Below, one piece after another: positions 9,213 through 19,884 of a stretch of 57,214 nucleotides of DNA (the first letter of the stretch is position 1; every line of letters begins with the position of its first letter). This stretch comes from Streptococcus australis (GTDB taxonomy: Bacteria; Bacillota; Bacilli; Lactobacillales; Streptococcaceae). The notes under the pieces are model-generated. The model had not been told where the DNA came from, did not search any database, and saw only the letters and a list, made by a program, of their open reading frames with translations. Location of the stretch: contig NZ_JAHZQQ010000008.1 of assembly GCF_019930045.1 (NCBI RefSeq), positions 1 to 57,214 of the forward strand. Reading direction: 5' to 3'. A program made the position numbers and the translations under genes.

Positions 9213-9238
9213 AAGAGGTCAAGGACCTCTTTTTAAGT
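9213..9238 (-). terminator. Terminator after srtA
   Basis: AAAAAGAGGTC pairs with GACCTCTTTTT around a three-base loop, just beyond the srtA stop codon, with a T run on the minus strand. It would end the gyrA-srtA transcript. Confidence 0.85.
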
Positions 9239-9241
9239 TGA

Positions 9242-9988
9242 TTATAATTGCATTTGATTATAAGACTTGCTGAAAGCTTCTAAAATCTCTTTTGGAGCTT
9301 GATCATAGTCTACAGACGTTTCTAACGTACCTTTAACAATAATCCGATTGGTTGCAGCTAAATCATCACAGGTAACCAAAGTAATCTCATTAACACCTTC
9401 GTGGTCAGCAATAACATCAATACGATCCGGAGATACTGTTTCCAAAGAGGTAATCACATAGGTATAGATCTTTTCTTTATCTGTGACATAGATTTTCATT
9501 CCAGCTTTGGCATGTTCTAATGGAGAGAAGAGCATTTCATTTGCCCCTGTTAAACCAAAGACATGGTGACTAGCCAAGGAGTAATTTCTTTGCCCCATAA
9601 CCTGGTCCTCTTTCATGGTACCTGCCCCATAATAGAGTCCCACATTATCTAAGCCTTTAAAAATCGGAAGGTTCATCTTCAATTCAGGAATTGCTATCCC
9701 CCCAATAACAGGCAACTTCTGCGCCTGCCACTGGGCATTGATAACAGATTCTGTAGAAAGCGATTTGACTTCTTTAAAATCAAAGCTAGTCTTAGCATCT
9801 TTGTTCTTATCGATGGTCTTTTTTGATACCTTGTTGACTTGATACTGATTGGTATGCCAAACCATGATCATGTTCCGAATCGGAGCATTAAAGATCAAGG
9901 CAATAGACAAAAGGATTAGTAAGGTAGCAAAGATATTAATCAAGCGATTTCGTAAGCTTGTTTTCTTCTTTTTTCTTCTTGAAGCCAT
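9242..9988 (-). CDS. srtA: Class A sortase
   Basis: Membrane transpeptidase that cuts LPXTG-type sorting signals and links surface proteins to the peptidoglycan cross-bridge. The 248-residue protein has a basic N-terminus, one membrane segment at about 16-36 (signal anchor) and the sortase barrel outside. The catalytic set is visible: His near 141-142 (ASHHVFG), Cys207 (TLVTCDD) and Arg215 (TNRIIVKG). It directly follows gyrA with an eight-base gap, the arrangement known in S. pneumoniae and relatives, so the two are probably co-transcribed. Confidence 0.96.
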   Translation of the reverse strand: MASRRKKKKTSLRNRLINIFATLLILLSIALIFNAPIRNMIMVWHTNQYQVNKVSKKTIDKNKDAKTSFDFKEVKSLSTESVINAQWQAQKLPVIGGIAIPELKMNLPIFKGLDNVGLYYGAGTMKEDQVMGQRNYSLASHHVFGLTGANEMLFSPLEHAKAGMKIYVTDKEKIYTYVITSLETVSPDRIDVIADHEGVNEITLVTCDDLAATNRIIVKGTLETSVDYDQAPKEILEAFSKSYNQMQL

Positions 9989-9996
9989 TATTTATC

Positions 9997-12459
9997 CTAC
10001 CCTTCACTTTCAGTTTCAGTCTCTGACTCATCTTTTTCGTCAGCTTGAACAGTTGTAAAGGTTACGATTTGGGCATCTTGATCCAGACGCATCACTTTCA
10101 CACCCATGGTCGAACGTCCAGTTTGAGAAATATTGGCGACGCTGGTACGAATCATGACACCTGTATTGGTGATAATCATCAAATCTTCATCTCCTTTGAC
10201 AGTCATGAGACCGGCCAGAGGACCATTCTTATCAACCACATTAGCAGTTTTAATCCCTTTACCACCACGTCCTTTTGTTGGATACTCATCAGCACGCGTG
10301 CGTTTACCGTATCCCTTTTCAGTGATGATCAATACTTCATCTTGATCTGTAATGACGCTTGCACCGACCACTTGGTCACCTGGACGAAGGTTGACACCTC
10401 GTACCCCAGTTGCCGAACGGCCCATATTCCGTACGACAGACTCATTGAAGCGGACAGAATAACCAAATTTTGTCCCGATGATCACGTCCGTATTTCCGTC
10501 TGTGAGGAAGACGTTGATCAGCTCATCCTCATCTTTAAGGTTAAGAGCTTTCAAGCCATTTTGACGAATATTAGCAAACTCAGCTACACTGGTCCGTTTT
10601 ACCAAACCTGAGCGGGTTGTAAAGAAGAGATAAGCGTCTTCACTACGATCCTGAGCGACGTTAATAATGGTCTGAATGGATTCTCCGTCATCTAACTTGA
10701 GCAAGTTGACAATTGGAAGTCCCTTAGCTGTACGGCCGTATTCAGGAATTTCATAGCCTTTCAGACGGTAAACCCGTCCCTTATTGGTAAAGAAGAGCAA
10801 ACGATCATGGGTGCTGGTAGAAACCAATTCACGGACAAAGTCATCATCCTTGACCCCTGTACCTTGAACACCACGTCCCCCACGTTTTTGAGCAGTAAAT
10901 TCATCTTGATCCAATCGTTTGATGTAACCTTTGTTAGAGAGAGTGATCAAAACATTGCTTTCTTCGATCAAATCTTCGTCTTCTAGTGATAGAACTTCTC
11001 CTACCATCAATTCTGTCCGACGTGGATCTCCAAACTTCCGTTTGACCTCGTCCAATTCTTCCTTGATAATCGCAACTACACGCTCTGGCTTGGCTAAAAT
11101 ATCAGCAAGATCAGCAATCAAGGCAACGAGATCATCGTATTCGCTTTGAATCTTGTCACGTTCTAAACCAGTCAAACGACGAAGACGCATATCCAAAATA
11201 GCTTGGCTTTGACGCTCAGAAAGCTTAAACTTACTCATCAATTCTGCTTGTGCTTCTGCATCTGTCTGGCTATTACGGATGATTTTAATCACTTCATCGA
11301 TGTGATCAAGAGCGATTAAGAGACCTTCCAAGATATGGGCACGAGCTTCCGCCTTCTCTTTATCAAAGATGGTCCGACGAGTCACTACTTCTTTTTGGTG
11401 CTCAATATAAGATCCTAAAATCTCACGAAGAGAGAGAATCTTAGGGACACCATTTTGAATTGCCAACATGTTGAAACCAAAATTGGTTTGCATTTGGGTC
11501 ATCTTGAAGAGGTTGTTTAAGATAACATTAGCTGAGGCATCACGGCGCACTTCGATGACGAAACGAACTCCTTCCCGGTTAGACTCATCCCGAACTGCTG
11601 TAATCCCATCGATTCGTTTTTCTTGAACCAAACGAACGATATGTTCATGCACTTTAGTCTTATTGACCATATAAGGAAATTCTGTAACAACAATGCGTTC
11701 ACGGCCTGTCTTGGTCTCTTCAATTTCCGTCCGAGACCGCAAGACAATTGAGCCTTTTCCTGTTTCATAGGCCTTATGAATACCTGATTTGCCCATGACC
11801 AAGGCACCGGTAGGGAAATCTGGTCCAGGAAGCACCTCCATCAGCTCACGTGTGGTCACATCAGGATTGTCCATCATTAGCTTGACAGCATCAATAGACT
11901 CACCGAGGTTGTGTGGAGGGATATTTGTCGCCATCCCTACCGCAATCCCTGTCGCTCCATTGACTAACAAGTTAGGGAAGCGAGCTGGAAGGACGTTTGG
12001 TTCGCGTTCACTGGCATCATAGTTATCTGTGAAATCAACTGTATTCTTGTTGATATCCCGAAGCATTTCAAGAGCAATCTTGCTCATACGAGCTTCTGTA
12101 TACCGTTGGGCCGCAGCCCCATCACCATCCATAGAACCAAAGTTCCCATGCCCATCTACGAGCATGTAACGATAGCTCCACCATTGAGCCATCCGAACCA
12201 TAGCCTCATAAATAGAAGAGTCCCCGTGTGGATGGTATTTACCCATAACATCCCCAGTAATACGGGCAGATTTCTTATGTGGTTTATCTGGTGTAACTCC
12301 AAGTTCATTCATTCCATAAAGAATCCGACGATGAACTGGCTTTAAACCATCTCGCACGTCAGGAAGAGCCCGAGACACGATAACACTCATAGCGTAATCG
12401 ATGAAACTGGTCTTCATTTCCGATGTTAAGTTAACATCAACTAAGTTATTATCCTGCAT
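9997..12459 (-). CDS. gyrA: DNA gyrase subunit A
   Basis: Subunit that breaks and rejoins DNA in gyrase, introducing negative supercoils with GyrB, which is not in this window. The 820-residue protein has the catalytic tyrosine at about 120 ([12 protein letters not shown]), followed by the C-terminal beta-pinwheel repeats. The first-blade GyrA box appears as [10 protein letters not shown], the gyrase-specific signature that separates it from ParC. The quinolone-determining positions are wild type: Ser81 and Glu85 in [12 protein letters not shown]. It is divergent from ldh across 195 bases. Confidence 0.98.
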   Translation of the reverse strand: MQDNNLVDVNLTSEMKTSFIDYAMSVIVSRALPDVRDGLKPVHRRILYGMNELGVTPDKPHKKSARITGDVMGKYHPHGDSSIYEAMVRMAQWWSYRYMLVDGHGNFGSMDGDGAAAQRYTEARMSKIALEMLRDINKNTVDFTDNYDASEREPNVLPARFPNLLVNGATGIAVGMATNIPPHNLGESIDAVKLMMDNPDVTTRELMEVLPGPDFPTGALVMGKSGIHKAYETGKGSIVLRSRTEIEETKTGRERIVVTEFPYMVNKTKVHEHIVRLVQEKRIDGITAVRDESNREGVRFVIEVRRDASANVILNNLFKMTQMQTNFGFNMLAIQNGVPKILSLREILGSYIEHQKEVVTRRTIFDKEKAEARAHILEGLLIALDHIDEVIKIIRNSQTDAEAQAELMSKFKLSERQSQAILDMRLRRLTGLERDKIQSEYDDLVALIADLADILAKPERVVAIIKEELDEVKRKFGDPRRTELMVGEVLSLEDEDLIEESNVLITLSNKGYIKRLDQDEFTAQKRGGRGVQGTGVKDDDFVRELVSTSTHDRLLFFTNKGRVYRLKGYEIPEYGRTAKGLPIVNLLKLDDGESIQTIINVAQDRSEDAYLFFTTRSGLVKRTSVAEFANIRQNGLKALNLKDEDELINVFLTDGNTDVIIGTKFGYSVRFNESVVRNMGRSATGVRGVNLRPGDQVVGASVITDQDEVLIITEKGYGKRTRADEYPTKGRGGKGIKTANVVDKNGPLAGLMTVKGDEDLMIITNTGVMIRTSVANISQTGRSTMGVKVMRLDQDAQIVTFTTVQADEKDESETETESEG

Positions 12460-12570
12460 TAAAACAATGCCTCTCTTTAATTAATTCACCATACTATTAT
12501 AACACATTTAGGACTTTTTTTCTCCTTCGGAACACAAGAGTAAAAACGTTTACATCGTCCAAATTAGGCG

Positions 12571-13641
<1,071 letters not shown>

Positions 13642-13651
13642 ACAAAACATT

Positions 13652-13681
13652 AAACACCATGTCTTAGGACATGGTGTTTTC
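13652..13681 (+). terminator. Strong ldh terminator
   Basis: A 12-bp perfect stem (AAACACCATGTC with GACATGGTGTTT, loop TTAG) is followed by T residues, 10 bases after the ldh stop. Confidence 0.9.
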
Positions 13682-13769
13682 TTGATCTCATTATTATGAA
13701 ATCCTAGAGAGCCCTGAGAGCCCAATTCTGCTCTTAAAAACTCAATGCTATCTTCTTCATCCAAAAACA

Positions 13770-13794
13770 AAAAAAAGAGAGCCACAAGGCTCTC
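13770..13794 (-). terminator. Terminator after tRNA-Arg
   Basis: On the minus strand GAGAGCC pairs with GGCTCTC around a four-base loop and is followed by a T run, about 10 bases beyond the 3' end of the tRNA. Confidence 0.85.
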
Positions 13795-13803
13795 CTATCG
13801 TCA

Positions 13804-13875
13804 TCCACCCTGAGAGAATCGAACTCCCATCTCAAGAACCGGAATCTTACGTGATATCCATTACACTAAGGGTGG
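13804..13875 (-). tRNA. tRNA-Arg (anticodon CCG)
   Basis: A 72-base cloverleaf: acceptor CCACCCT/AGGGTGG, anticodon loop TTCCGGT giving CCG, T arm GGAGTTCGATTCTC and discriminator A. CCA is not encoded. It reads CGG arginine codons and stands alone between ldh and rpsA. Confidence 0.93.
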
Positions 13876-13916
13876 CAACTATGATAGTATATCAAAAAAT
13901 CGATCATTTTACAAGT

Positions 13917-13942
13917 AAAAAAAGCTTGCCTAAGCAAGCTTT
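13917..13942 (-). terminator. rpsA terminator
   Basis: AAAGCTTGC pairs with GCAAGCTTT around a four-base loop, followed on the minus strand by a T run, ten bases after the rpsA stop. Confidence 0.9.
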
Positions 13943-13951
13943 TTATGTTGA

Positions 13952-15151
13952 TTACAATTCAATATCACCAAACAAGTCAGCCATTGAGAATCCAGTTTGA
14001 GTTTCTGGAAGTTCAAAGTCACGTTTTTCTTGTTTTGGACGACGTGGACGTTGTTGACGTTTTTCTTGTTTTTCGCCTTCTTCTTGAGCTGGACGTTCTT
14101 CAAGAGCTTTGATAGAAAGTGATACACGTTCATCAGCAGCATTTACTTCAAGAACTTTAACAGTTACTTCTTGTCCAACTTTAAGTACATCTTTTGGATT
14201 TTCAACACGTTTGTGTGAAATTTGTGAGATGTGTACAAGTCCATCGATACCTGGCAATACTTCAACGAATGCACCGAAGTCAGTCAAACGTTTAACAGTA
14301 CCTTCGATGACATCACCAGCAGCCAATTTTTGTTCTACGCCATCCCATGGTCCAGGTGTTGTAGCTTTCAATGAAAGTGATACGCGACCATCTTCTTCGT
14401 TCAAGTCAAGGACTTTCACTTCGATTTCTTCACCAACAGTTACAACTGATTTAGGTGAAACGTTGCGTTCGTGTGACAATTCAGTCAAGTGAACCAATCC
14501 ATCAACACCACCAAGGTCGATGAAAGCACCAAAGCTAGTGATACGAGCAACTTTACCAGTTACAACGTCACCAACGTTCAATTTACCAAATACTTCAGCG
14601 CGAGCTGCAGCTGATGCAGCTTCAACAACTTCACGACGAGAAAGGATGAAGCGGTTTTCTTTTGCGTCAACTTCTTTGATTTTAGCATCAAATTCTTGAC
14701 CTACGAAACGTTCAGTGTTACGTACAAAACGAGTATCAAGCATTGAAGCTGGAATAAATCCACGAAGTCCTTCAAATTCTACTGAAAGTCCGCCCTTAAC
14801 TGCGCGAGTTCCTTTAACAGTAACAACTTCTTCTTCACGTCCGACCAATTTGTCCCATGCTTTGCGAGCTTCCAAACGTTTTTTAGATACAAGGTAAGTT
14901 ACTGTATCAGTATCTTTACCAACTACTTGACGAAGAACAAGCAATTCAAGTGTTTCACCTGGTTTAACCAAGTCATTGATGTCAGCATCACGATCGTTTG
15001 TCAATTCGCGAAGAGTCAAGACACCTTCGACACCAGTTCCAGAGATTGCAACGTTAGCTTGTGTAGCGTCAACTGTCAAAACTTCAGCAGTAACAACATC
15101 ACCTGGCTCAACTTGGCTAACACTGTTTAGCAAATCTTCAAATTCATTCAT
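13952..15151 (-). CDS. rpsA: 30S ribosomal protein S1
   Basis: RNA-binding protein that helps load mRNA on the 30S subunit. The 399-residue Firmicute form has four S1 (OB-fold) domains, at roughly 15-85, 105-170, 190-260 and 278-347 (for example [20 protein letters not shown] and [20 protein letters not shown]), then a basic, low-complexity tail rich in K, R, Q and P. This is shorter than the six-domain E. coli S1. Preferred codon use indicates high expression. The SD GGAGG stands just after a short perfect hairpin. Confidence 0.96.
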   Translation of the reverse strand: MNEFEDLLNSVSQVEPGDVVTAEVLTVDATQANVAISGTGVEGVLTLRELTNDRDADINDLVKPGETLELLVLRQVVGKDTDTVTYLVSKKRLEARKAWDKLVGREEEVVTVKGTRAVKGGLSVEFEGLRGFIPASMLDTRFVRNTERFVGQEFDAKIKEVDAKENRFILSRREVVEAASAAARAEVFGKLNVGDVVTGKVARITSFGAFIDLGGVDGLVHLTELSHERNVSPKSVVTVGEEIEVKVLDLNEEDGRVSLSLKATTPGPWDGVEQKLAAGDVIEGTVKRLTDFGAFVEVLPGIDGLVHISQISHKRVENPKDVLKVGQEVTVKVLEVNAADERVSLSIKALEERPAQEEGEKQEKRQQRPRRPKQEKRDFELPETQTGFSMADLFGDIEL

Positions 15152-15170
15152 CTAAAAAATCCTCCAACAA

Positions 15171-15189
15171 TCAAGTTTTCTAAACTTGA
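15171..15189 (-). promoter_or_regulatory. Hairpin just upstream of the rpsA ribosome-binding site
   Basis: TCAAGTTT pairs with AAACTTGA (8 bp, three-base loop), ending six bases before GGAGG and about 20 bases before the rpsA ATG. It could control S1 translation or be a processing site; neither is proven. Confidence 0.5.
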
Positions 15190-15318
15190 CATACTTATAA
15201 TTATTTTTCCTAAGCAAGCACTCGCAACGAAATCAAAATGATCTACAACGACTTCTTCATATAAAGAAATAAAATACCTGAGTAGATATTTTACCACCTT
15301 ATCTGATATTACCTAGAA

Positions 15319-15390
15319 CTGGGGTAGCTGGATTCGAACCAACGCATGAGGGAGTCAAAGTCCCTTGCCTTACCGCTTGGCTATACCCCA
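15319..15390 (-). tRNA. tRNA-Gln (anticodon TTG)
   Basis: A 72-base cloverleaf: acceptor TGGGGTA/TACCCCA, anticodon loop CTTTGAC giving TTG, T arm GTTGGTTCGAATCCAGC and discriminator G. CCA is not encoded. It follows tRNA-Tyr by nine bases and is likely co-transcribed with it. Confidence 0.95.
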
Positions 15391-15399
15391 AAAGTGAAA

Positions 15400-15480
15400 T
15401 GGAGAGAGAGGGATTCGAACCCCCGAACCCGAAGGAGCGGATTTACAGTCCGCCGCGTTTAGCCTCTTCGCTATCTCTCC
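15400..15480 (-). tRNA. tRNA-Tyr (anticodon GTA)
   Basis: An 81-base class II tRNA: acceptor GGAGAGA/TCTCTCC, anticodon loop CTGTAAA giving GTA, an extended variable arm, and T arm GGGGGTTCGAATCCC. First of the Tyr-Gln pair upstream of rpsA. Confidence 0.95.
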
Positions 15481-15532
15481 AAGCAAATCAACAGACACAA
15501 TTATACCATTGATTTCATGAAAATGCAACCCC

Positions 15533-15763
15533 TTATTTGTTCAAATTATAATTTTCGATGGCACTTTCCACTGCTTTTTCCAGTGATTTATAAAGACTTT
15601 CTACGGCTCCGTTTTTCACAAGAGCGAACTGAGCCCCCATATCAGCAATCTCAGCAATAGCCTTCTTCCCAATCGCTAATTGGTAGCCATCAAAGGTATC
15701 TTTTCCTACAACTACCTTGCTATCAGAAATTTGGATTTCGATTTTTTTATCTTTTTTACTCAT
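15533..15763 (-). CDS. DUF2969 family protein
   Basis: A 76-residue protein (MSKKDKKIEIQISDSKVVVG) with a basic start and a mixed alpha/beta body; no motif or membrane segment. It matches the short streptococcal DUF2969 family of unknown function. GAGGTAGAAG precedes the ATG. It lies just upstream of the tRNA pair on the same strand. Confidence 0.82.
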   Translation of the reverse strand: MSKKDKKIEIQISDSKVVVGKDTFDGYQLAIGKKAIAEIADMGAQFALVKNGAVESLYKSLEKAVESAIENYNLNK

Positions 15764-15872
15764 TCTTCTACCTCATTTCAACCCCTTTATTTTACAAAAT
15801 TTTTCACATGCTTGCAAGCCGAAAATGTTTCATGATTAAATTATTTTAATTTGCTAGTATCTCTTCCTAAGA

Positions 15873-15897
15873 AAAAAGAGGGAGTCCTCCTCCCTCT
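15873..15897 (-). terminator. ilvE terminator
   Basis: AGAGGGAG pairs with CTCCCTCT around a short loop, with T residues on the minus strand, about ten bases beyond the ilvE stop. Confidence 0.85.
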
Positions 15898-15907
15898 GAT
15901 CATTCCT

Positions 15908-16933
15908 TTAATCGTTTACTTTGAAAATCCATCCTTCTGGTGCTTCAATATCACCAAACTGGATGCCCGTTAATTCATCATAAAGCTTGCGGGTAACCGG
16001 TCCTACTTCCGTTTCTGAATAGAAGACATGGAAGTCATCTCCGTGCTGAACTCCCCCAATTGGTGAAATAACTGCAGCAGTTCCACAAGCCCCTGCTTCA
16101 ACAAAGCGGTCCAAGTTATCGATTGGGACATCCCCTTCGATTGGTGTCAAACTAAGACGGTGCTCGGCAAGATAGAGCAAGGAATACTTGGTAATGGATG
16201 GCAGAATAGATGGGCTAAGTGGTGTCACAAACTCATTATCAGCTGTGATCCCAAAAAAGTTAGCAGATCCCACTTCTTCAATCTTGGTGTGGGTTGCAGG
16301 ATCCAAGTAAATCACGTCTGAGAAGTTCCGAGACTTAGCTAATTTACCAGGTAAGAGGCTAGCGGCATAGTTTCCACCGACTTTCGCTGCGCCTGTCCCA
16401 TGAGGAGCTGCCCGGTCATAGTCGTCTTGGATCAAGAAGTTGGTTGGAACCAAGCCACCCTTGAAGTAGTTTCCGACTGGCATAGCAAAGATCGTAAAGA
16501 TGTATTCCTCTGCTGGCTTCACCCCAATGATATCTCCGACTCCAATCAACAATGGACGAAGATAGAGGGTTCCACCTGTTCCATATGGTGGGACATATTC
16601 TTCATTGGCACGCACTACTGCCTTACAAGCATCCACAAACATATCCGTTGGAACTTGAGGCATCAAAAGACGATCGGCGGTCCGTTGAAGACGTTTGGCA
16701 TTTTCATCCGGACGGAACAATTGAATGCTGCCATCTTTTGTCCGGTAGGCTTTCAGACCCTCGAAAGCTTGCTGTCCATAGTGTAAACTCGGAGAAGATT
16801 CAGAAATATGAAGCGTGGCATCTTCGGATAGTTCTCCTTTTTCCCAGGCACCATTACGATAATAGGCGATGTAGCGGTAAGGTAATTTCATATAAGAAAA
16901 TCCAAGATTTTCCCAATCAAGTGATACTGTCAT
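15908..16933 (-). CDS. ilvE: Branched-chain amino acid aminotransferase
   Basis: PLP enzyme that transaminates Leu, Ile and Val with 2-oxoglutarate. The PLP lysine is K184 in GTGAAKVGGNYAAS. The fold-type IV features YGQQAFEGLKAY and EVGSANFFGI are present. I chose MTVSLDWENLGFSYMKLPY at 16933, giving 341 residues, because GAAGGAAAA lies upstream and this is the family N-terminus; the ATG at 16957 adds eight residues without a ribosome site. No T-box or leader peptide is seen. It completes the leucine route encoded at 27577-32441. Confidence 0.95.
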   Translation of the reverse strand: MTVSLDWENLGFSYMKLPYRYIAYYRNGAWEKGELSEDATLHISESSPSLHYGQQAFEGLKAYRTKDGSIQLFRPDENAKRLQRTADRLLMPQVPTDMFVDACKAVVRANEEYVPPYGTGGTLYLRPLLIGVGDIIGVKPAEEYIFTIFAMPVGNYFKGGLVPTNFLIQDDYDRAAPHGTGAAKVGGNYAASLLPGKLAKSRNFSDVIYLDPATHTKIEEVGSANFFGITADNEFVTPLSPSILPSITKYSLLYLAEHRLSLTPIEGDVPIDNLDRFVEAGACGTAAVISPIGGVQHGDDFHVFYSETEVGPVTRKLYDELTGIQFGDIEAPEGWIFKVND

Positions 16934-17075
16934 GTCAGTTTTCCTTCTTCCATTCAAGACTTGCTAATTAGCAAGAGCCACCACAAAGGATGACTTTATT
17001 CATGTACTCTATTTTACACCATTTCATGAGAATTTCAAGTGAAATTTGCAATTTTCAGAAAATTTATCAAGCAAA

Positions 17076-17102
17076 AAAATTAGCCATAAACTGGCTAATT
17101 TT
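17076..17102 (-). terminator. parC terminator
   Basis: AAAATTAGCC pairs with GGCTAATTTT around a seven-base loop, followed by T residues on the minus strand. It starts five bases from the parC stop. Confidence 0.85.
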
Positions 17103-17106
17103 ATTT

Positions 17107-19560
17107 TTATTTAATTCTAGCAGTAAAGACTTCTTGATCAGAAATTTGATCATTGACAAAAGAACCATTGCTAGTTCGTTCTGACAAGCTGAGTTGGGTA
17201 ACATCCACTTCTGTCACCTGACCTGTTGTGGAGGTAATCTGAAGGATTTGATCCTGCTCTCCCACTTCTTCCTGGCTCGTAAAGAGATCAAAATCTCCCT
17301 GGTCAGTGAAGACTGGACCTGCCTTAAAGACGCGGTGTGGTTTAGACTTCAGTTCACGCAGGACCTGCAGTCCACGTTTAGCACGGCTGGTCACAGGAAT
17401 ATCATCTTGTGACATCCGTTTGAGACTGCCTCGTTGGGTCAGGATATACATGCTTGGTGTCGTTGACTTAAAGACGGCTACCACTTGATCTCCATCTTTG
17501 AGGTTAATGGCTTTAACACCTGCTGCTTTGGCCCCTACCACTGGAACCTCTTCAATATTGAATCGGAGGCCATAACCATTCTTAGTAATGATCATGATGT
17601 CCTCGAGGACCACTGGTGCAACCGCTACGATACGGTCCTCTTGGTCCTTCAGTTTAGCGTACTTAGTTGATTTAGAACGATAGGTCCGCCATGGGCTCAA
17701 TTCCTTGCGTTCAAAACGCTTGATTTGGCCTTGTTGGGTAGCTGCAAAGTATGTCACGCCCTCAAACTGATCTACAATCTCTGCAAAGAGGATTTCTTCT
17801 TCCTGCTCGAAATTGGTCAAGGTCTGACTGAGGTGCTCGCCAATGTCCTTCCACTTGGTATCTGCCAATTCATGAACAGGTCGATAGATGGCATTCCCCA
17901 AGTTGGTAAAGAGTAAGAGATGCTGAGTCGTCTTAGCAGGCTCTACGAAAATCAACTCATCGTCGTCCCGCTTACCGACTTCCTCCACTGTCGACGCATT
18001 GAAGGAACGAGGAGAGGTCCGTTTAATGTAACCCGCACGGGTCACGCTGACGAAGGTTTCCTCTTCAACGATCAGACTGGCTGTATCAATCTCAATCGTT
18101 TTAGCAGTGTCTTGCAATTCACTGCGACGCGGATTACCAAAGAGCTTCTTGACTTCACGCAATTCCTTCTTCATGAGGTTAAACATAGTCCGTTCATCCC
18201 CAATGATGGCTGCCAAGGTCGCGATTTGCTCCTTGAGACTAGCATGCTCTTCTTCCAAGGTCACGATGTCCGTATTGGTCAAGCGGTACAATTGCAAGGT
18301 GACAATAGCTTCTGCTTGTTCTTCCGTGAAATCGTAGCTGACCTTGAGGTTTTCCTTAGCATCTGCCTTATTATCAGAAGCACGGATCAAGGCGATGACT
18401 TCATCCAGGATGGAAATGACGCGGATCAAGCCCTCTACGATGTGGAGCCGTCGTTCTGCCTTTTCCTTATCAAAGCGCGAACGAGCGACAATGATATCCC
18501 GACGGTGAGCAATGTAGCTAGATAGAATCGGTACAATCCCCACTTGACGAGGGGTATAATTGTCAATCGCCACCATATTGAAGTTGTAGTTGATCTGCAA
18601 GTCTGTGTACTTGAACAAGTAGTTCAAGATTAGATCAGCATTGGCATCTTTCTTGAGCTCAATGGCAATACGAAGACCATCTCGGTCAGACTCATCCCGG
18701 ACTTCCGCAATACCCGCCACCTTGTTGTTAACACGGACATCGTCGATCTTCTTGACCAAAACTGCCTTGTTGATCTCATAAGGGATTTCGGTAACAACGA
18801 TTTGCTGCTTACCACCTTTGAGTTGCTCGATTTCTGTCTTAGAACGGACAACCACCCGGCCCTTACCAGTTTCATAGGCTCTCTTGATCTCATCACGCCC
18901 TTGGATAATGGCACCAGTCGGGAAGTCAGGCCCAGGTAGAAACTCCATGAGCTTGTATACCTTGGCAGATGGATGGTCGATCATGTAGACCACGGCATCG
19001 ATGACTTCAGCGAGATTATGTGGCGGAATATCTGTCGCGTAACCAGCTGAAATTCCTGTAGCTCCATTGACCAAAAGGTTTGGAAAGGCCGCCGGCAAAA
19101 CAGTTGGCTCTTTTTCTGTATCGTCAAAGTTCCAGGCAAACGGCACTGTGTTCTTTTCGATATCTTGCAAAAGATAACCAGCGATTTCAGACAAACGCGC
19201 TTCCGTATAACGCATGGCCGCTGGTGGATCACCGTCCATGGAGCCATTGTTTCCGTGCATTTCGACTAGGATCTCGCGGTTCTTCCAGTCTTGAGACATG
19301 CGGACCATGGCATCATAGATCGAACTATCCCCGTGAGGGTGAAAATTCCCCATGATGTTTCCGACAGACTTGGCAGACTTACGGTAGCCCTTGTCATGGG
19401 TATTCCCGTCCTTATTCATAGAATAAAGAATCCGCCGTTGAACAGGTTTCAAGCCATCCCGAATATCAGGAAGGGCCCGCTCTTGAATAATGTATTTGGA
19501 GTAGCGACCAAAGCGCTCTCCCATGATGTCCTCTAAAGACATATTTTGGATATTACTCAT
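17107..19560 (-). CDS. parC: DNA topoisomerase IV subunit A
   Basis: Breakage-reunion subunit of topoisomerase IV, which decatenates daughter chromosomes with ParE. The start MSNIQNMSLEDIMGERFGRY at 19560 gives 817 residues and matches the streptococcal ParC N-terminus; the frame is open for 27 more codons but they look like leader RNA. The catalytic tyrosine is about Y118 (AAMRYTEARLSE). The quinolone-determining residues Ser79 and Asp83 ([12 protein letters not shown]) are wild type. No Shine-Dalgarno is visible close to the ATG, which is unusual, and the leader is highly structured. Confidence 0.97.
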   Translation of the reverse strand: MSNIQNMSLEDIMGERFGRYSKYIIQERALPDIRDGLKPVQRRILYSMNKDGNTHDKGYRKSAKSVGNIMGNFHPHGDSSIYDAMVRMSQDWKNREILVEMHGNNGSMDGDPPAAMRYTEARLSEIAGYLLQDIEKNTVPFAWNFDDTEKEPTVLPAAFPNLLVNGATGISAGYATDIPPHNLAEVIDAVVYMIDHPSAKVYKLMEFLPGPDFPTGAIIQGRDEIKRAYETGKGRVVVRSKTEIEQLKGGKQQIVVTEIPYEINKAVLVKKIDDVRVNNKVAGIAEVRDESDRDGLRIAIELKKDANADLILNYLFKYTDLQINYNFNMVAIDNYTPRQVGIVPILSSYIAHRRDIIVARSRFDKEKAERRLHIVEGLIRVISILDEVIALIRASDNKADAKENLKVSYDFTEEQAEAIVTLQLYRLTNTDIVTLEEEHASLKEQIATLAAIIGDERTMFNLMKKELREVKKLFGNPRRSELQDTAKTIEIDTASLIVEEETFVSVTRAGYIKRTSPRSFNASTVEEVGKRDDDELIFVEPAKTTQHLLLFTNLGNAIYRPVHELADTKWKDIGEHLSQTLTNFEQEEEILFAEIVDQFEGVTYFAATQQGQIKRFERKELSPWRTYRSKSTKYAKLKDQEDRIVAVAPVVLEDIMIITKNGYGLRFNIEEVPVVGAKAAGVKAINLKDGDQVVAVFKSTTPSMYILTQRGSLKRMSQDDIPVTSRAKRGLQVLRELKSKPHRVFKAGPVFTDQGDFDLFTSQEEVGEQDQILQITSTTGQVTEVDVTQLSLSERTSNGSFVNDQISDQEVFTARIK

Positions 19561-19604
19561 ATAAGATACAAAGGGACGTTTCGGCTTGCCGAAAATTTCT
19601 GTAG

Positions 19605-19658
19605 AAAAATAGGAAATCGATGCAGGGTTCCATGAACCCAAAGCGATTTATCTTTTTT
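19605..19658 (-). promoter_or_regulatory. Structured leader motif of parC, shared with deoD
   Basis: On the minus strand AAAAAAGATAAATCG leads into helix AAATCG/CGATTT, an internal loop, inner helix GGGTTC/GAACCC and a three-base loop, then TTTCCTATTTTT. The deoD leader (48111-48162) has the same layout and the same flanks but helices AAACTG/CAGTTT and GCATC/GATGC. Pairing is kept while sequence changes, so selection on RNA structure is likely. It ends 44 bases before the parC ATG. Confidence 0.75.
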
Positions 19659-19659
19659 C

Positions 19660-19859
19660 CTAGGAAATTAGTCCCGTGTTCAGTTACTACAAGTAACCAA
19701 ACGATCCTTTCTGTAGTTTTTAATACGTGGTTAAATGTTGGAATCAAGAGTTTCACACAATTTAGGGCGTGTTCAACTCCTTTCAAAGAATGTAGAGTAG
19801 ATTTTTTAGAAAAAGGAATTCAGTTACTACAAGTAACCAAACGACCCTTTCTGTAGTTT
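19660..19859 (-). repeat. Three tandem GAAAGG-hairpin units upstream of parC
   Basis: Units start at about 19859, 19783 and 19712 (minus-strand reading). Two share CAGAAAGG followed by CGTTTGGTTACTTGTAGTAA, which forms a TTACT/AGTAA hairpin. The middle unit has GAAAGGA and a GAGTT/AACTC helix. Each unit is a purine-rich GAAAGG box followed by a small hairpin. The arrangement parallels 48163-48415 before deoD. This fills the 324-base gap between parC and the next gene; no coding frame is present. Confidence 0.65.
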
Positions 19860-19884
19860 AAAGTGTTTAAAATAGATTATTGAA

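Noticed and set aside
10045-10611. Long plus-strand open frames inside gyrA, parC, parE, leuA and other genes
   Set aside because: They are antisense shadows of well-supported genes, lack ribosome sites and show no protein-like family features.
16934-17075. T-box or leader peptide in front of ilvE
   Set aside because: No T-box sequence (TGGNACCGCG type), branched-chain codon run or terminator is present between the parC terminator and ilvE.
17107-19560. Fluoroquinolone resistance in gyrA or parC
   Set aside because: Ser81 and Glu85 of GyrA and Ser79 and Asp83 of ParC are the sensitive residues.
19553-19633. A 26-residue upstream open frame (MEPCIDFLFFYRNFRQAETS...) whose stop overlaps the parC start
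   Set aside because: No ribosome site precedes it, its ATG is in the apical loop of the leader hairpin, and the corresponding deoD leader does not keep the frame. The RNA structure explains the region better.
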